NCBI RefSeq assembly: GCF_000003815.2
Contig: NC_049980.1
Coordinates: forward strand, 4,914,804-4,978,803
Direction: 5' to 3'
Length of the DNA: 64,000 nt
DNA from: Branchiostoma floridae
Lineage: Eukaryota > Chordata > Leptocardii > Amphioxiformes > Branchiostomatidae
A model generated the notes under the pieces. That model did no database searches and was not told the DNA's origin. It worked only from the letters and a program-made list of their open reading frames with translations. Made by a program: the position numbers and the translations under genes. The first letter of the stretch is position 1. Each line of letters starts with the position of its first letter. Positions 44,401-48,299 of this stretch are shown piece after piece.

Positions 44401-46755
44401 GTTAGAAATACATGTTGTAGTCTTAATTCGGGGTGCAAAATTTTGGTGCATTGGTATATATAACATGAAAATTTAGATGCTCAGAAAGCAGGAGTGCACT
44501 ACAACAGAAAGCAAATACAGAGCTCGAAATTCATTTTTGGGATTAGGTCCACTGGTGCACCCAGATTAAAAAATTGGGTGCACCAAAAAAATTTTGAGTG
44601 CACGACTTAAATTTAAGTAGAATGTCAGAAAAACCTAATAACAAAACTTAGTTACATACTATCAAATTATCAAACAAGTACCATGAGAGACATTTTTATT
44701 GTCTTTCTAACACTTAGATGTCAAGAATATGATGTATACTTGAATACTTTGATATCTTTACAAATCATACATAAACCCAAGAAAATATTTGGGTGCACCC
44801 AAAATTGGAGCAGAAAATAATTGGGTGAACAGCTCCAATTTTGGGTGCACCTGGGTGCATATGCACCCAGTATTTCGAGCCCTGAAATATGTCAGCAAAT
44901 TCAATTTCAAGCTATTGTCATGAACCCAAAGTAAATCATAGCTAACTTGTAACTTAATCTTGAATTTTTTTTGTCTTGAAGTGGCAAATTTATCACACTT
45001 ATCGAAATATACCCAGAATTTTCATGTGTAACACGTGTGACTGTGATATTTGATCAATCCCCAATATAATGTAAAAAGTCAAATAATTTAAGCTTATGAT
45101 ATAAAAAATAACAAATCTAAATTTTGAAAAATGTGATAGAGAAAAAAAAGTGACCAGAATTTGGGGCCATCTTTGTTCTAACATTAATTTGGAAAATTGG
45201 TACAGTGGAAGCCATTTAATTGCACACACCATTTGCCAGTGTATTTCGTGCAATTATGTGAGTGGTGCAACAATACGAAGTTATTAAGCTAAACCGCACC
45301 CCCATGTGGGATTCCAGGATTTCATGCAATTAACAGAAGTGTGCGATTATCCGGTGTGCAATTAACTGGCTTCTACTGTACTGTAAAAAGAGAATTAAAA
45401 TTGAACAATACCTCATATACATTGGATCATACTGCGTACAGTAAGCCAACTTTTAGTAAATAAAATTTTCTCAGATGGATTGTGCTACAACTAGACCACA
45501 AAACTCACAATTCTGCGGAGCAGGTCTGTTGTGTCCTGTGGTTCGGGGGAGTCGCACCTGCTCCGGTCCAGTGTCCCAGAATGCACCATGAAGTCTGCGA
45601 CCTCGCGGGGACTGGTGACCTCTGGGGGTACGGGCAGGTCCTGACCCAGCTTCAGTACATCCTCCATACAGTGTTCCAGGCTAGAGGACACAAATTTGCA
45701 TTGTTACTTAGTCTTCCTTGTCTACATTGTTGGTTGCCATCCATCTGTCTAGGAAGACAATGGTAGGCAGACAGTTACTCGCCATCTGCCTGGCCTGCAT
45801 GTGACTTTTTAAGGTGAAGGAGGGGTGTGCACTTCCTTCTCCACCCTCTCGTCTACTGGAGCACTAAGTCTCACAAGGACAAAATTGCATGCCATGTGTA
45901 AGACGGCCCCAGCAGATACAGGTTTGTTGTTCGGAGTATCCGTCTCCTATGAGAACTTCCGACCAAGGATGTAAGGAGTTCCTCCTACCCCCGACTCGTG
46001 TGTCATGGCGGGTGCGTCATGCTCGAACATGCCCCTAAGGTCTGCCATTGCCACAAAGGCCTGTCACTGCCACTCTACATTGTAAGTCTGGTAAATAATG
46101 TAGCAATGAAAAGCTACAACAGATAAGTTGGTAAGAGGTAAAAGAAAAGGGAAAGGTAGTCGCAAGTTTAATTGACGTATGGCGGCATAGAAGCAGCGGG
46201 CACATTATTGGATAAAGGAGTACAGCCTTCTCCTTCCATGTACCTGACCTTTGAACACACAAGACCCAAACCAGAGTTACTGTCAGACACACATACCTGT
46301 ACATGTATGTGACCCCCCAGTGGAGTAACATACAAATGAGACCCCACAAGTTGAGAAAACATGAGACCCCACAGGTGGAGTAACATACATATGTGACTTC
46401 ACAGCGGACGAACACATGAGGCCTCACATGTGCAGTAGCATACATATAGGATACATCAATGAAGTGACATACTGTACATATGAGACCCCACAGGAGGAGA
46501 AACAGTCATATGAGACTCAACCAGTGAAGTACTGTCCGTAACAGACAAGAGATCCCATCAGTTGAGAAACACACATATGAGACCCCATCAGTTGAGAAAC
46601 ACCCATATCAGACCTCACCTGTGAACGTTCTCCTCCAGCTGTTTGTTGATCCCCCTCAGCAGCTGCCCCAGTGCATGCTGGGATGGCAGCCCCTCGCCCG
46701 TGGTGCAGAGGAGCGCCAGGCTGCCTCCCGCGCCGATCCTCAACTTCGATTCCAT
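17318..46755 (-). CDS. KIAA0825: KIAA0825 homologue (DUF4495 protein), at least 25 coding exons
   Basis: Twenty-four exons were assembled by GT-AG sites and phase, totalling 1,262 codons, close to the roughly 1,275 residues I recall for human KIAA0825. Phase is continuous except across exon 16, which lies in an assembly gap. Recognition rests on collinear similarity: the N-terminal region (INKQLEENVHR, ISVHFRGHFLRR) and a conserved stretch over exons 10-12 (VLQDSDSHYW, FYEGERCSF, MWSYHLSALRRDLW). The human gene has been linked to postaxial polydactyly; its molecular role is unknown and nothing here reveals one. No membrane segment or signal peptide is seen. The start is the ATG at 46753-46755 in the second exon, after a non-coding exon at 48.2 kb. 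The C-terminal end is uncertain. An LRR gene lies within intron 13-14 on the other strand. Confidence 0.8.
17440..18060. repeat. ATC/ATT-rich microsatellite blocks
   Basis: Degenerate ATC trinucleotide tracts at about 17455-17500 and 17880-18055 give artificial open frames on both strands. They lie in an intron of the KIAA0825 gene. Confidence 0.75.
18200..18780 (-). pseudogene. LINE fragment, 3' part of a reverse transcriptase ORF (CR1/L2-like)
   Basis: The minus-strand translation contains LVYTSLVRPNLEYAATVW, ERVQNQAARF and, after the same frame continues, FHDKYLIPAQKRT and FPRTIVEWNLL. These are the typical C-terminal segments of CR1/L2-type reverse transcriptases. The fragment is 5'-truncated and ends in a GATACA-like tail near 18215-18235. 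Its 5' end is within about 10 nt of the donor of KIAA0825 exon 24. It is a different family from the LINE at 5385-10100. Confidence 0.8.
18791..18949 (-). CDS. KIAA0825: KIAA0825 homologue, coding exon 24
   Basis: 159 nt, phase 0 at both ends: QWFQVQLGIPPMLGKDDLP through CNIDQ. Acceptor CTTGCAG, donor GTATGT. The frame happens to read open into the flanking LINE fragment, but the donor marks the end. Confidence 0.8.
19622..19668 (-). CDS. KIAA0825: KIAA0825 homologue, coding exon 23
   Basis: 47-nt exon encoding GKNNLTHLFHVIKGNQ. Acceptor TTTACAG, donor GTATTG. It enters in phase 1 and leaves in phase 0, fitting both neighbours. Confidence 0.7.
19755..20385. mobile_element. CAGGG-type MITE, CACGAAT-array family, copy 2
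   Basis: Same ends (CAGGGGTGCCTAAGCA and complement) and same interior as 14463-15048. It has one more unit in the right arm. Flanks ATTAT and ATAAT differ at one base from a 5-bp duplication. It lies in the intron between exons 22 and 23. Confidence 0.85.
20498..20842. mobile_element. CAGGG-type MITE, GGGCAAGT-array family, copy 1
   Basis: Starts CAGGGATAAACAAGTCCACTAG and ends ACTTGTCGAACCCTG, flanked by TGATG on both sides (20493-20497 and 20843-20847). The motif GGGCAAGT or its complement ACTTGCCC occurs several times in both ends. The copy at 39719-40064 is inverted relative to this one. Confidence 0.85.
20896..21002 (-). CDS. KIAA0825: KIAA0825 homologue, coding exon 22
   Basis: 107 nt encoding SVDEGSSAAVLEGGN and LQLFMSTLAHKILQEQQ. 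Acceptor TTTCCAG, donor GTTAGT. Phase 2 in, phase 1 out. Confidence 0.8.
21058..21425. mobile_element. CAGGG-type MITE, GCAGGT-array family, copy 1
   Basis: Ends CAGGGCTCGAAATAC and GTATTTCGAGCCCTG, duplication ACATT on both sides. ACCTGCA or TGCAGGT occurs about ten times in the terminal parts. Shares AAAATTGGAGCTGTGC with the GCACCC family. Copies are at 24258-24602 and 40802-41145. Confidence 0.9.
21578..21927. mobile_element. CAGGG-type MITE, GCACCC-array family, copy 1
   Basis: Same terminal CAGGGCTCGAAAT as the GCAGGT family, but the repeated unit is GTGCACCCA. Flanks CATTA and CCTTA match at four of five bases. A second copy lies inverted at 44518-44884. Confidence 0.9.
22298..22400 (-). 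CDS. KIAA0825: KIAA0825 homologue, coding exon 21
   Basis: 103 nt encoding SKGNMPRLAYTFMRKHG and SWLSEQIDNIVESVSN. Acceptor TTCTAG, donor GTAAGT. Reading through the donor would hit TAA at once, which supports the splice. Confidence 0.85.
22434..22935. repeat. 27-bp minisatellite (CCCTGTCCCTGGTGCTGAA unit)
   Basis: About 18 copies of a 27-bp unit CATCCCTGTCCCTGGTGCTG plus AACACAA, with point changes and a few shortened units. Because 27 is a multiple of 3, several frames stay open, but the ORFs are artefacts. It starts 34 nt upstream of exon 21 in the minus-strand intron. Confidence 0.9.
23276..23487. mobile_element. TA-flanked MITE with CTGTAAATGCA termini, copy 1
   Basis: CTGTAAATGCAGAAATGTTC at the left and TAAATGCATTTACAG at the right, flanked by TA. 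The interior is a foldback of GTTCGCGGTGG and CCCCGC...GAACTTAAA. Same family as 42824-43030 and a remnant at 61870-61968. The TA duplication suggests a Tc1/mariner-like mobiliser. Confidence 0.85.
23563..23707 (-). CDS. KIAA0825: KIAA0825 homologue, coding exon 20
   Basis: 145 nt encoding LLAGAVYLALHDQTQLEQW and LSLLGLCAYHVLTATVA. Acceptor TGTACAG, donor GTAAGT. Phase 0 in, phase 1 out. Confidence 0.85.
23955..24007 (-). CDS. KIAA0825: KIAA0825 homologue, coding exon 19
   Basis: 53 nt encoding DKLTEKEIQTAHSSVGLQ. Acceptor TTCCAG, donor GTACGT. Phase 1 in, phase 0 out. Confidence 0.8.
24258..24602. mobile_element. CAGGG-type MITE, GCAGGT-array family, copy 2
   Basis: Ends as in 21058-21425, flanked by the 5-bp duplication CATGA (24253-24257 and 24603-24607). 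It lies in the intron between exons 18 and 19. Confidence 0.9.
24649..24756 (-). CDS. KIAA0825: KIAA0825 homologue, coding exon 18
   Basis: 108 nt encoding STKVVLTRALACLLSALM and ETVQTIPTAVQLFCKQLQ. Acceptor CTGCAG, donor GTAGGC. Phase 1 both ends. Confidence 0.85.
24834..24933. other. Assembly gap (100 N)
   Basis: A run of about 100 N, probably a gap of nominal length, inside the intron between exons 17 and 18. Confidence 0.95.
25542..25687 (-). CDS. KIAA0825: KIAA0825 homologue, coding exon 17
   Basis: 146 nt encoding VMCAVDYVTEHLGKPAPP and a Ser/Gly/Asp-rich tail DESDGEDGKAM. Acceptor TCTGTAG, donor GTAAGT. It needs phase 2 on entry while exon 15 ends in phase 0, so exon 16 must contribute 3n+2 nt. 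Confidence 0.8.
25831..26313. mobile_element. MITE with AAGGTAGCAGAGTACAGT termini
   Basis: Left AAGGTAGCAGAGTACAGTTTT, right ACTGTACTCTGCCGCCTT. Shares interior sequence with 4836-5315 (CCTATGGGG near the left end, a GGGGTCGCG-AAATACTGT segment near the right). No ORF. Confidence 0.75.
26380..26470 (-). repeat. tRNA-derived SINE fragment
   Basis: GGGATTTGAACCC near 26418 is the complement of a box B-like motif, followed by AGGACCATCGGGTTCTGAGC as in other minus-strand SINE copies here. Only the 5' part is present. Confidence 0.45.
26623..26909. mobile_element. Long palindromic element next to an assembly gap
   Basis: TACCCTAAGTTTTCGGTCAA at the left pairs with the right end GACCGAAAATTTAGGGTA. 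The arms of about 125 nt (including GAATGACCCTCTCTATCTCC and its complement) are nearly perfect, separated by a short centre around 26750-26775. TA at both ends suggests a TA target. The N run begins directly after the right end. Confidence 0.85.
26910..27443. other. Assembly gap (534 N)
   Basis: N run directly following a long palindrome. Exon 16 of the KIAA0825 homologue probably lies in it. Confidence 0.95.
27444..27452 (-). CDS. KIAA0825: KIAA0825 homologue, coding exon 16, first 9 nt only
   Basis: On the minus strand TAATCTTCAG is followed by GCCATCTTG before the N run. An acceptor here in phase 0 fits exon 15, and a missing exon is required by the phase difference between exons 15 and 17. 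The remainder is lost in the gap. Confidence 0.45.
27626..27680 (-). CDS. KIAA0825: KIAA0825 homologue, coding exon 15
   Basis: 55 nt encoding RLEGWEFFEVSMFAERLEK. Acceptor TTCCTAG, donor GTAAGA. Phase 2 in, phase 0 out. Confidence 0.75.
28145..28346 (-). CDS. KIAA0825: KIAA0825 homologue, coding exon 14
   Basis: 202 nt encoding GLKETVHTADRHPSPAVV to VLSKVLLPVIDR, with EVMLCCPQYPTV. Acceptor TTTGTAG, donor GTAAGT. The preceding intron, 5.9 kb, hosts the LRR gene. Confidence 0.85.
28400..29030. other. Intronic/upstream stretch, no gene seen
   Basis: AT-rich with no supported exon. From about 28880 it starts to resemble the degenerate repeats upstream of the LRR gene. Confidence 0.4.
29030..29790 (+). 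repeat. Degenerate repeated segments upstream of the LRR gene
   Basis: Related segments start at about 29030 (GAAGCAATTTTTGTCCATGC), 29248 (AAAACAATTTCCGTCCATGG) and 29578 (AAAACAATTTCTGTCAGTGC). Two of them end alike: GTATTCAGACTACCCTTGAT at 29200 and ATATTCAGGTTGCCCTTAAT at 29757. The last copy abuts the start of the LRR coding region. Confidence 0.55.
29824..32106 (+). CDS. LRR type I membrane protein with Pro-rich stalk and ITIM-like motif, 528 aa
   Basis: Two exons, 29824-30262 and 30959-32106, join in phase 1 (CTG-G then AA). Residues 1-25 are a signal peptide (MLRSKGLVLFLLFS...). A Cys-rich N-terminal region (27-75) precedes about five leucine-rich repeats (about 105-235, e.g. LKNLYLDKNAISSI, LSLLHLKQNQLTSV) and a C-terminal cap with CDGNLAWFIC and two further Cys. 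Residues 300-419 are twelve 10-residue repeats (HDDVSIPSPK type), a likely glycosylated or extended stalk. A membrane segment spans about 457-481, and an acidic 47-residue tail contains VVYSDI with Tyr514, which fits the ITIM pattern and also YxxI sorting. Family: LRR cell-surface receptors; the ligand is unknown. The gene lies in an intron of the KIAA0825 homologue on the opposite strand. A short overlapping uORF begins at 29784. Confidence 0.85.
30430..30735 (-). repeat. tRNA-derived SINE in the LRR gene intron
   Basis: The plus strand reads GTGGTGGGTTCTTAAGCGAC, a CTCGGGGTGTA segment, GTCAAGTGCCTTTCTAAAGG and GGGATTTGAACTGCACAACC, the reverse of the SINE order at 41386. It lies in the 696-nt intron of the LRR gene. 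Confidence 0.6.
31417..31776 (+). repeat. 30-bp coding minisatellite, 12 copies
   Basis: Unit CATGACGACGTGTCCATCCC plus AAGTCCCAAA, encoding HDDVSIPSPK. Variation is mainly at the fourth to sixth codons (VTT, MTT, VSI, MTI) and the eighth. Frame is conserved in all copies. Minus-strand open frames here are shadows. Confidence 0.95.
32107..32700 (+). repeat. Minisatellite in the 3' untranslated region of the LRR gene
   Basis: About ten imperfect units built on GGACAGCACACATCTTGCCC, TGTACAACCCAGCTCATGG and CAGCCTGAGAGTAA. Parts show a longer (about 150-bp) higher-order period. It starts directly after the stop codon. Confidence 0.85.
32701..34236. other. Probable 3' UTR and intron sequence, no further gene seen
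   Basis: The LRR transcript probably ends in this stretch. AATAAA at about 33795 is followed by CTTTATTGCAC, which resembles the 3' end of the LINE family at 5385 and is therefore not a certain poly(A) site. No other exon is supported. Confidence 0.4.
34243..34385 (-). CDS. KIAA0825: KIAA0825 homologue, coding exon 13
   Basis: 143 nt encoding SFHDLTTKQAVYVQLKLL and a hydrophobic LLHLLMMGGCQAPVLLL. Acceptor TTTCAG, donor GTCAGT. Phase 2 in, phase 1 out. Confidence 0.85.
35063..35368 (-). CDS. KIAA0825: KIAA0825 homologue, coding exon 12
   Basis: 306 nt encoding SDITAVLLITCSYLWSVCD, a lysine run FHHKKKKKGEE and LHFLYPGLFGQLG. Acceptor CTCCAG, donor GTACTG. The start of the exon continues the conserved block of exon 11. 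Confidence 0.85.
35897..35924 (-). repeat. Duplicated exon-end fragment (decoy) near exon 11
   Basis: On the minus strand TTGTACAACAGGACAATGCA plus GTTCAG closely matches the end of exon 11 at 36388-36413 (TCGTACAACAGGACACCACA plus GTTCAG). The copy lacks an immediate GT donor. About 460 bp of unrelated, CG-richer sequence separates the two. Confidence 0.6.
36388..36578 (-). CDS. KIAA0825: KIAA0825 homologue, coding exon 11
   Basis: 191 nt encoding GERCSFAVQMWSYHLSALR, RDLWVYAPPRLGQHVLA and LAARYSQASPSYNRTPQF. This is the stretch that most clearly resembles vertebrate KIAA0825. Acceptor CCCCAG, donor GTAGAA. Phase 0 in, phase 2 out. Confidence 0.9.
36780..37235. mobile_element. Inverted-repeat element with CCGGTACAG... 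termini, copy 1
   Basis: GGTTCCGGTACAGAGTACAG at the left faces a CTGTACCAGTACCGACC segment at the right. Motifs GGTCC/GGACC (AAATGGACCTGG, GTTCGGACCTGGACC) recur. The same element with a long insertion is at 55079-56425. Confidence 0.7.
37437..37587 (-). CDS. KIAA0825: KIAA0825 homologue, coding exon 10
   Basis: 151 nt encoding GPLHPSYQSVRDFVDSLEE and ATSVLQDSDSHYWQDPRAF. Acceptor GACAG, donor GTCAGG. Part of the conserved block. Confidence 0.9.
37925..38046 (-). CDS. KIAA0825: KIAA0825 homologue, coding exon 9
   Basis: 122 nt encoding VAADCPHQAPIQNMYICLA and FLRNQVFHFNSVLVTKGE. Acceptor CATCAG, donor GTAATA. Phase 0 in, phase 2 out. Confidence 0.85.
38150..38430 (-). repeat. tRNA-derived SINE-like segment
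   Basis: On the minus strand TGGTAAACTGG (box A-like) and GGTTCAAGTTC (box B-like; plus strand GAACTTGAACC near 38289) are followed by AATGGAGGTCCCGTGTTCGA, a phrase shared with the SINE copy at 62700-62975. Confidence 0.5.
38489..39217. mobile_element. TA-flanked MITE with GAGTCGATTCC termini and a GAACA motif array
   Basis: GAGTCGATTCC (38489) and GGAATCGACTC (to 39217) are inverted and flanked by TA. Many variants of TTGGAACA, TTAGAACA and GTTTGAAC are scattered through the element. No ORF is credible. Confidence 0.7.
39496..39686 (-). CDS. KIAA0825: KIAA0825 homologue, coding exon 8
   Basis: 191 nt encoding AVLYGGELDYPRLVSCCC, AVLSRCLQQLLPLAVAG and ACDQVLAMLTK. Acceptor CTCCAG, donor GTAACT. 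Phase 1 in, phase 0 out. Confidence 0.85.
39719..40064. mobile_element. CAGGG-type MITE, GGGCAAGT-array family, copy 2
   Basis: Starts CAGGGTTGGTCAAG and ends CTTGTCCAACCCTG, with several ACTTGCCC motifs and ATCGGGCAAGT. The flanking bases (CTATC, ACATG) do not form a duplication, so the site has decayed or rearranged. It starts 33 nt from exon 8. Confidence 0.85.
40263..40396 (-). CDS. KIAA0825: KIAA0825 homologue, coding exon 7
   Basis: 134 nt encoding ATLLELVPDVVASLSAMVN and an acidic AGEEEEEMYTQ. Acceptor TTTGTAG, donor GTAAGT. Phase 2 in, phase 1 out. Confidence 0.85.
40802..41145. mobile_element. CAGGG-type MITE, GCAGGT-array family, copy 3
   Basis: Same ends and array as copies 1 and 2. 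Flanked by ACATG on both sides (40797-40801 and 41146-41150). Its end is 24 nt from exon 6. Confidence 0.9.
41169..41301 (-). CDS. KIAA0825: KIAA0825 homologue, coding exon 6
   Basis: 133 nt encoding VLKNSHSNSNINQLVTDS and ETADFETVNMPNWQW. Acceptor GTACAG, donor GTACAT. Phase 1 in, phase 2 out. Confidence 0.8.
41386..41850 (+). repeat. tRNA-derived SINE
   Basis: A box A-like TGGCTCAATTGGTAAATTGC and box B-like AGATTCAAATCCTGCC lie 30 nt apart, followed by CATGTCACCAATCTTGTGTC, CTTGAGAAAGGC, GATAAGATGTTAAATGG and GTGAGTGGACCAAATC. It ends near an A-run at 41834-41843. Shares the body with 15530-15935. Confidence 0.7.
41868..42150 (-). repeat. Tandem duplication of the 3' end of exon 5 with its donor site
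   Basis: A segment of about 130 bp (GTGTGCCTCCAACCCCCTC, ACTCACCCCTGAGGG, CCACATGGTGGACACCAGG) at 41868-41997 is repeated at about 41998-42140, the latter including the real exon 5 end. The outer copy keeps a donor-like ACTCAC and lacks an acceptor, so it is a decoy exon end. Confidence 0.85.
42070..42249 (-). CDS. KIAA0825: KIAA0825 homologue, coding exon 5
   Basis: 180 nt encoding MASPEDSGTSSLSRGDMEL, AVSVFLALEAHVESLVS and a Lys/Arg-rich end SKEGRDGQRAPL. Acceptor GCTCAG, donor GTGAGT. Phase 1 both ends. Confidence 0.85.
42824..43030. mobile_element. TA-flanked MITE with CTGTAAATGCA termini, copy 2, at a splice donor
   Basis: CTGTAAATGCAGAAATGTTC to TAAATGCATTTACAG, flanked by TA (42822-42823 and 43031-43032). 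The right TA and terminus form bases 2 onward of the donor GTACTGTAAATG of KIAA0825 exon 4 on the minus strand. Confidence 0.85.
43034..43382 (-). CDS. KIAA0825: KIAA0825 homologue, coding exon 4
   Basis: 349 nt encoding VLKKDDHPDLESSVNVSHS, RDMYLTGLCGWLSGLVED and a Lys/Arg-rich stretch KERRKNGRQKDKAK that may act as a nuclear signal (inference). Acceptor GCTTCAG, donor GTACTG, which lies in a MITE. Phase 0 in, phase 1 out. Confidence 0.85.
43680..43925. repeat. AGAC/AGAG-rich simple repeat
   Basis: Degenerate GACAGA and GAGAGA tract that opens a spurious Leu/Ser/Cys-rich frame on the minus strand. Confidence 0.85.
44037..44393 (-). CDS. KIAA0825: KIAA0825 homologue, coding exon 3
   Basis: 357 nt, phase 0 both ends: KEAIDQHPGQEDALFNSLI, NVALWSQISVHFRGHFLRR, SRDVWRKYRALRNRQWME. 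Acceptor CTTCAG, donor GTCAGT. Collinear with the N-terminal part of vertebrate KIAA0825. Confidence 0.9.
44518..44884. mobile_element. CAGGG-type MITE, GCACCC-array family, copy 2
   Basis: Inverted relative to 21578-21927. Left end CAGAGCTCGAAAT (one change), right end ATTTCGAGCCCTG. Flanked by AAATA on both sides. Confidence 0.9.
45203..45378. mobile_element. TA-flanked MITE, pogo/Tigger-like termini
   Basis: CAGTGGAAGCCATTTAATTG at the left and CAATTAACTGGCTTCTACTG at the right are inverted and flanked by TA. The interior TGTGCGATTATCCGGTGTGC resembles pogo-group ends. 176 bp, no ORF. Confidence 0.75.
45509..45680 (-). CDS. KIAA0825: KIAA0825 homologue, coding exon 2
   Basis: 172 nt encoding LEHCMEDVLKLGQDLPVP, PREVADFMVHSGTLD and DTTDLLRRI. 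Acceptor CTCTAG, donor GTGAGT. Phase 2 in, phase 0 out. Confidence 0.85.
45765..45895 (+). repeat. Dispersed repeat shared with 52285-52425
   Basis: CATGTGACTTTTTAAGGTGA, AGGAGGGGTGTGCACTTCC and CTCGTCTACTGGAGCACTAA are nearly identical at both places. Class unknown. Confidence 0.7.
46300..46615. repeat. Degenerate 30-bp minisatellite abutting exon 1 donor
   Basis: Units of the form ACATATGAGACCCCATCAGT plus TGAGAAAC, increasingly diverged to the left. The array ends within a few bases of the donor of KIAA0825 exon 1. Confidence 0.8.
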
Positions 46756-46802
46756 CTTCAACCAATCACAGCGCAGATTTGATTTTGAGTTTGTGGAGAT
46801 AC
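46619..46802 (-). CDS. KIAA0825: KIAA0825 homologue, first coding exon (with 47 nt of 5' UTR)
   Basis: Acceptor ATTTAG before 46802. The start ATG is at 46753-46755 (MESKLRIGAGGSLALLC). Coding part 46619-46755, 137 nt, ends in INKQLEENVH and phase 2. An upstream in-frame open stretch exists, but the acceptor lies between it and the ATG. Donor GTGAGG. Confidence 0.75.
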
Positions 46803-46899
46803 CTAAATTGGACAGAAGATGGAAAAGAACAAGAGATGTTAGCTTCCTCCAGGTTTCAACCAATCACATCACAGCTTTCAGAGCCTATGGGAAAATTAA

Positions 46900-47155
46900 T
46901 AAATAAAGGAAGACCTTTATTGCACATTTTTGCCCTTCTGGGCTAAGTACAGGTCACATGGAAACAATCATAAACATGTAAACAATGGGAATAGCCATAC
47001 ACATCTGTATATGCATTAAATACGCGTCTAATCTCAATTCTAGGACATTCGACTTCCTCTCACTTCTTGGTAATTGTATAAATGTAGCTAGCTGTATGGT
47101 TGGTTAGAGTTGGTTTATCAAAAGCTGTCACTCAGAAATATAAATTTCTCTTTGT
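46900..47155 (-). mobile_element. 5'-truncated LINE 3' end (same family as 5385-10100)
   Basis: GGAAGACCTTTATTGCACA, GGGCTAAGTACAGGTCACA and CACTTCTTGGTAAT...AATGTAG match 5390-5610 in the same orientation. Confidence 0.8.
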
Positions 47156-47451
47156 TTTTTTTTTAATGTACTAGTAACTGAGGAGAGAAAAAAATTGAAG
47201 AGATGGACAAAAGTGTCACACTGCATGCAATACGACAGGAGTCACAGAAAACAGAGCAGTCAGTAAAACAGAATGATAATGCAGACATGTTTACGGTGAT
47301 TTCATCATGTTAAAGCGGTAGACGATAACAAACTCATAACAGTATACTACACTATATGAGTCCATGAACACTCCATTTTGCCTCTATTGCGTCAAATTTA
47401 ACCCTAGCGAAACTAAATGCATTTTACTGAGTGGCAGCACAGTATCTGACA

Positions 47452-47839
47452 CAGGGTTCTCCCCAGAGAGTGGAATAAGGGAGGCCCTCCACTATACTCT
47501 CAGCCAGCTCCACTATACTGTTTTCAAATTTAGTGTGTTTCTTCCCTATTTTCTTTGTTAGTTTTGCTAGAATTAATGACAATTCACAGATTTTTGTGCC
47601 AAGTGGCATCACTTTTCCAGTCAGCATCGTCTGCAAAAACTTGTGAATGAGCAATGATCAAAACAATAGTCATTTTCGCCACTTCACAACAAAGGAATCA
47701 CAACAGTACATTATACTTGTAGTATTTGACACCCTCTGTCATTGCAAAATGAACCCATTTTCATGAAAGTGCAGCGTGTTGGTGCGGGTTATTTTTGCCA
47801 GCCCCTCCACTATACTAAAAAATTCTGGGGAGAACCCTG
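47452..47839. mobile_element. CAGGG-type MITE, CTCCACTATACT family
   Basis: Ends CAGGGTTCTCCCCAGA and TCTGGGGAGAACCCTG, flanked by the duplication TGACA (47447-47451 and 47840-47844). CTCCACTATACT occurs three times, close to both ends. Intron of the KIAA0825 gene (between the non-coding exon and exon 1). Confidence 0.9.
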
Positions 47840-48203
47840 TGACACATTCACAGTAATGTAAAGGTACTGAAGTACACTCAGTCTGGTTCTTTCTGGTTAC
47901 TTATACTGGTTCATAATTCTAGGTTTGCTAATAATGGCATAGCTCTATACTATAGCATACCTGTATATATTTTAGTGCACAATTTGTGAGGAGGGAAATA
48001 TTTCGTTTCAAGAAGTTTCAGGCATCACTACAACAATTTGAAGACTCTGACAACATACGTCGTGCTTCTGAGCCGACTTAAACAGTGACCACAATATAAC
48101 ATTCTTCTGCTTTGTTTTGCCTAACCCACACCAACTTTATTAGCGTCAGACGATCCTCGAAAACCACAAATATCGACATTTCTTCCCCCTACCTCGTACT
48201 CAC

Positions 48204-48255
48204 CGATCAAAACACCGCCATCTTGGTCGGACACCGCGTCCCAGGATCCCTCACG
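48204..48255 (-). promoter_or_regulatory. Probable non-coding first exon and promoter of the KIAA0825 homologue
   Basis: A strong donor GTGAGT (48198-48203) follows CAAGATGGCGGTGTTTTGAT. CAAGATGGCGG (48215-48225) matches the YY1-type motif often found at transcription starts. The ATG in it opens a 4-codon uORF (48207-48221). The transcription start is presumably just to the right of it. This is inference from motifs; the exon end is approximate. Confidence 0.45.
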
Positions 48256-48299
48256 ACACTTCCTAGCAACTAACATTCCGCGGTCTCACAGCGACCTCT

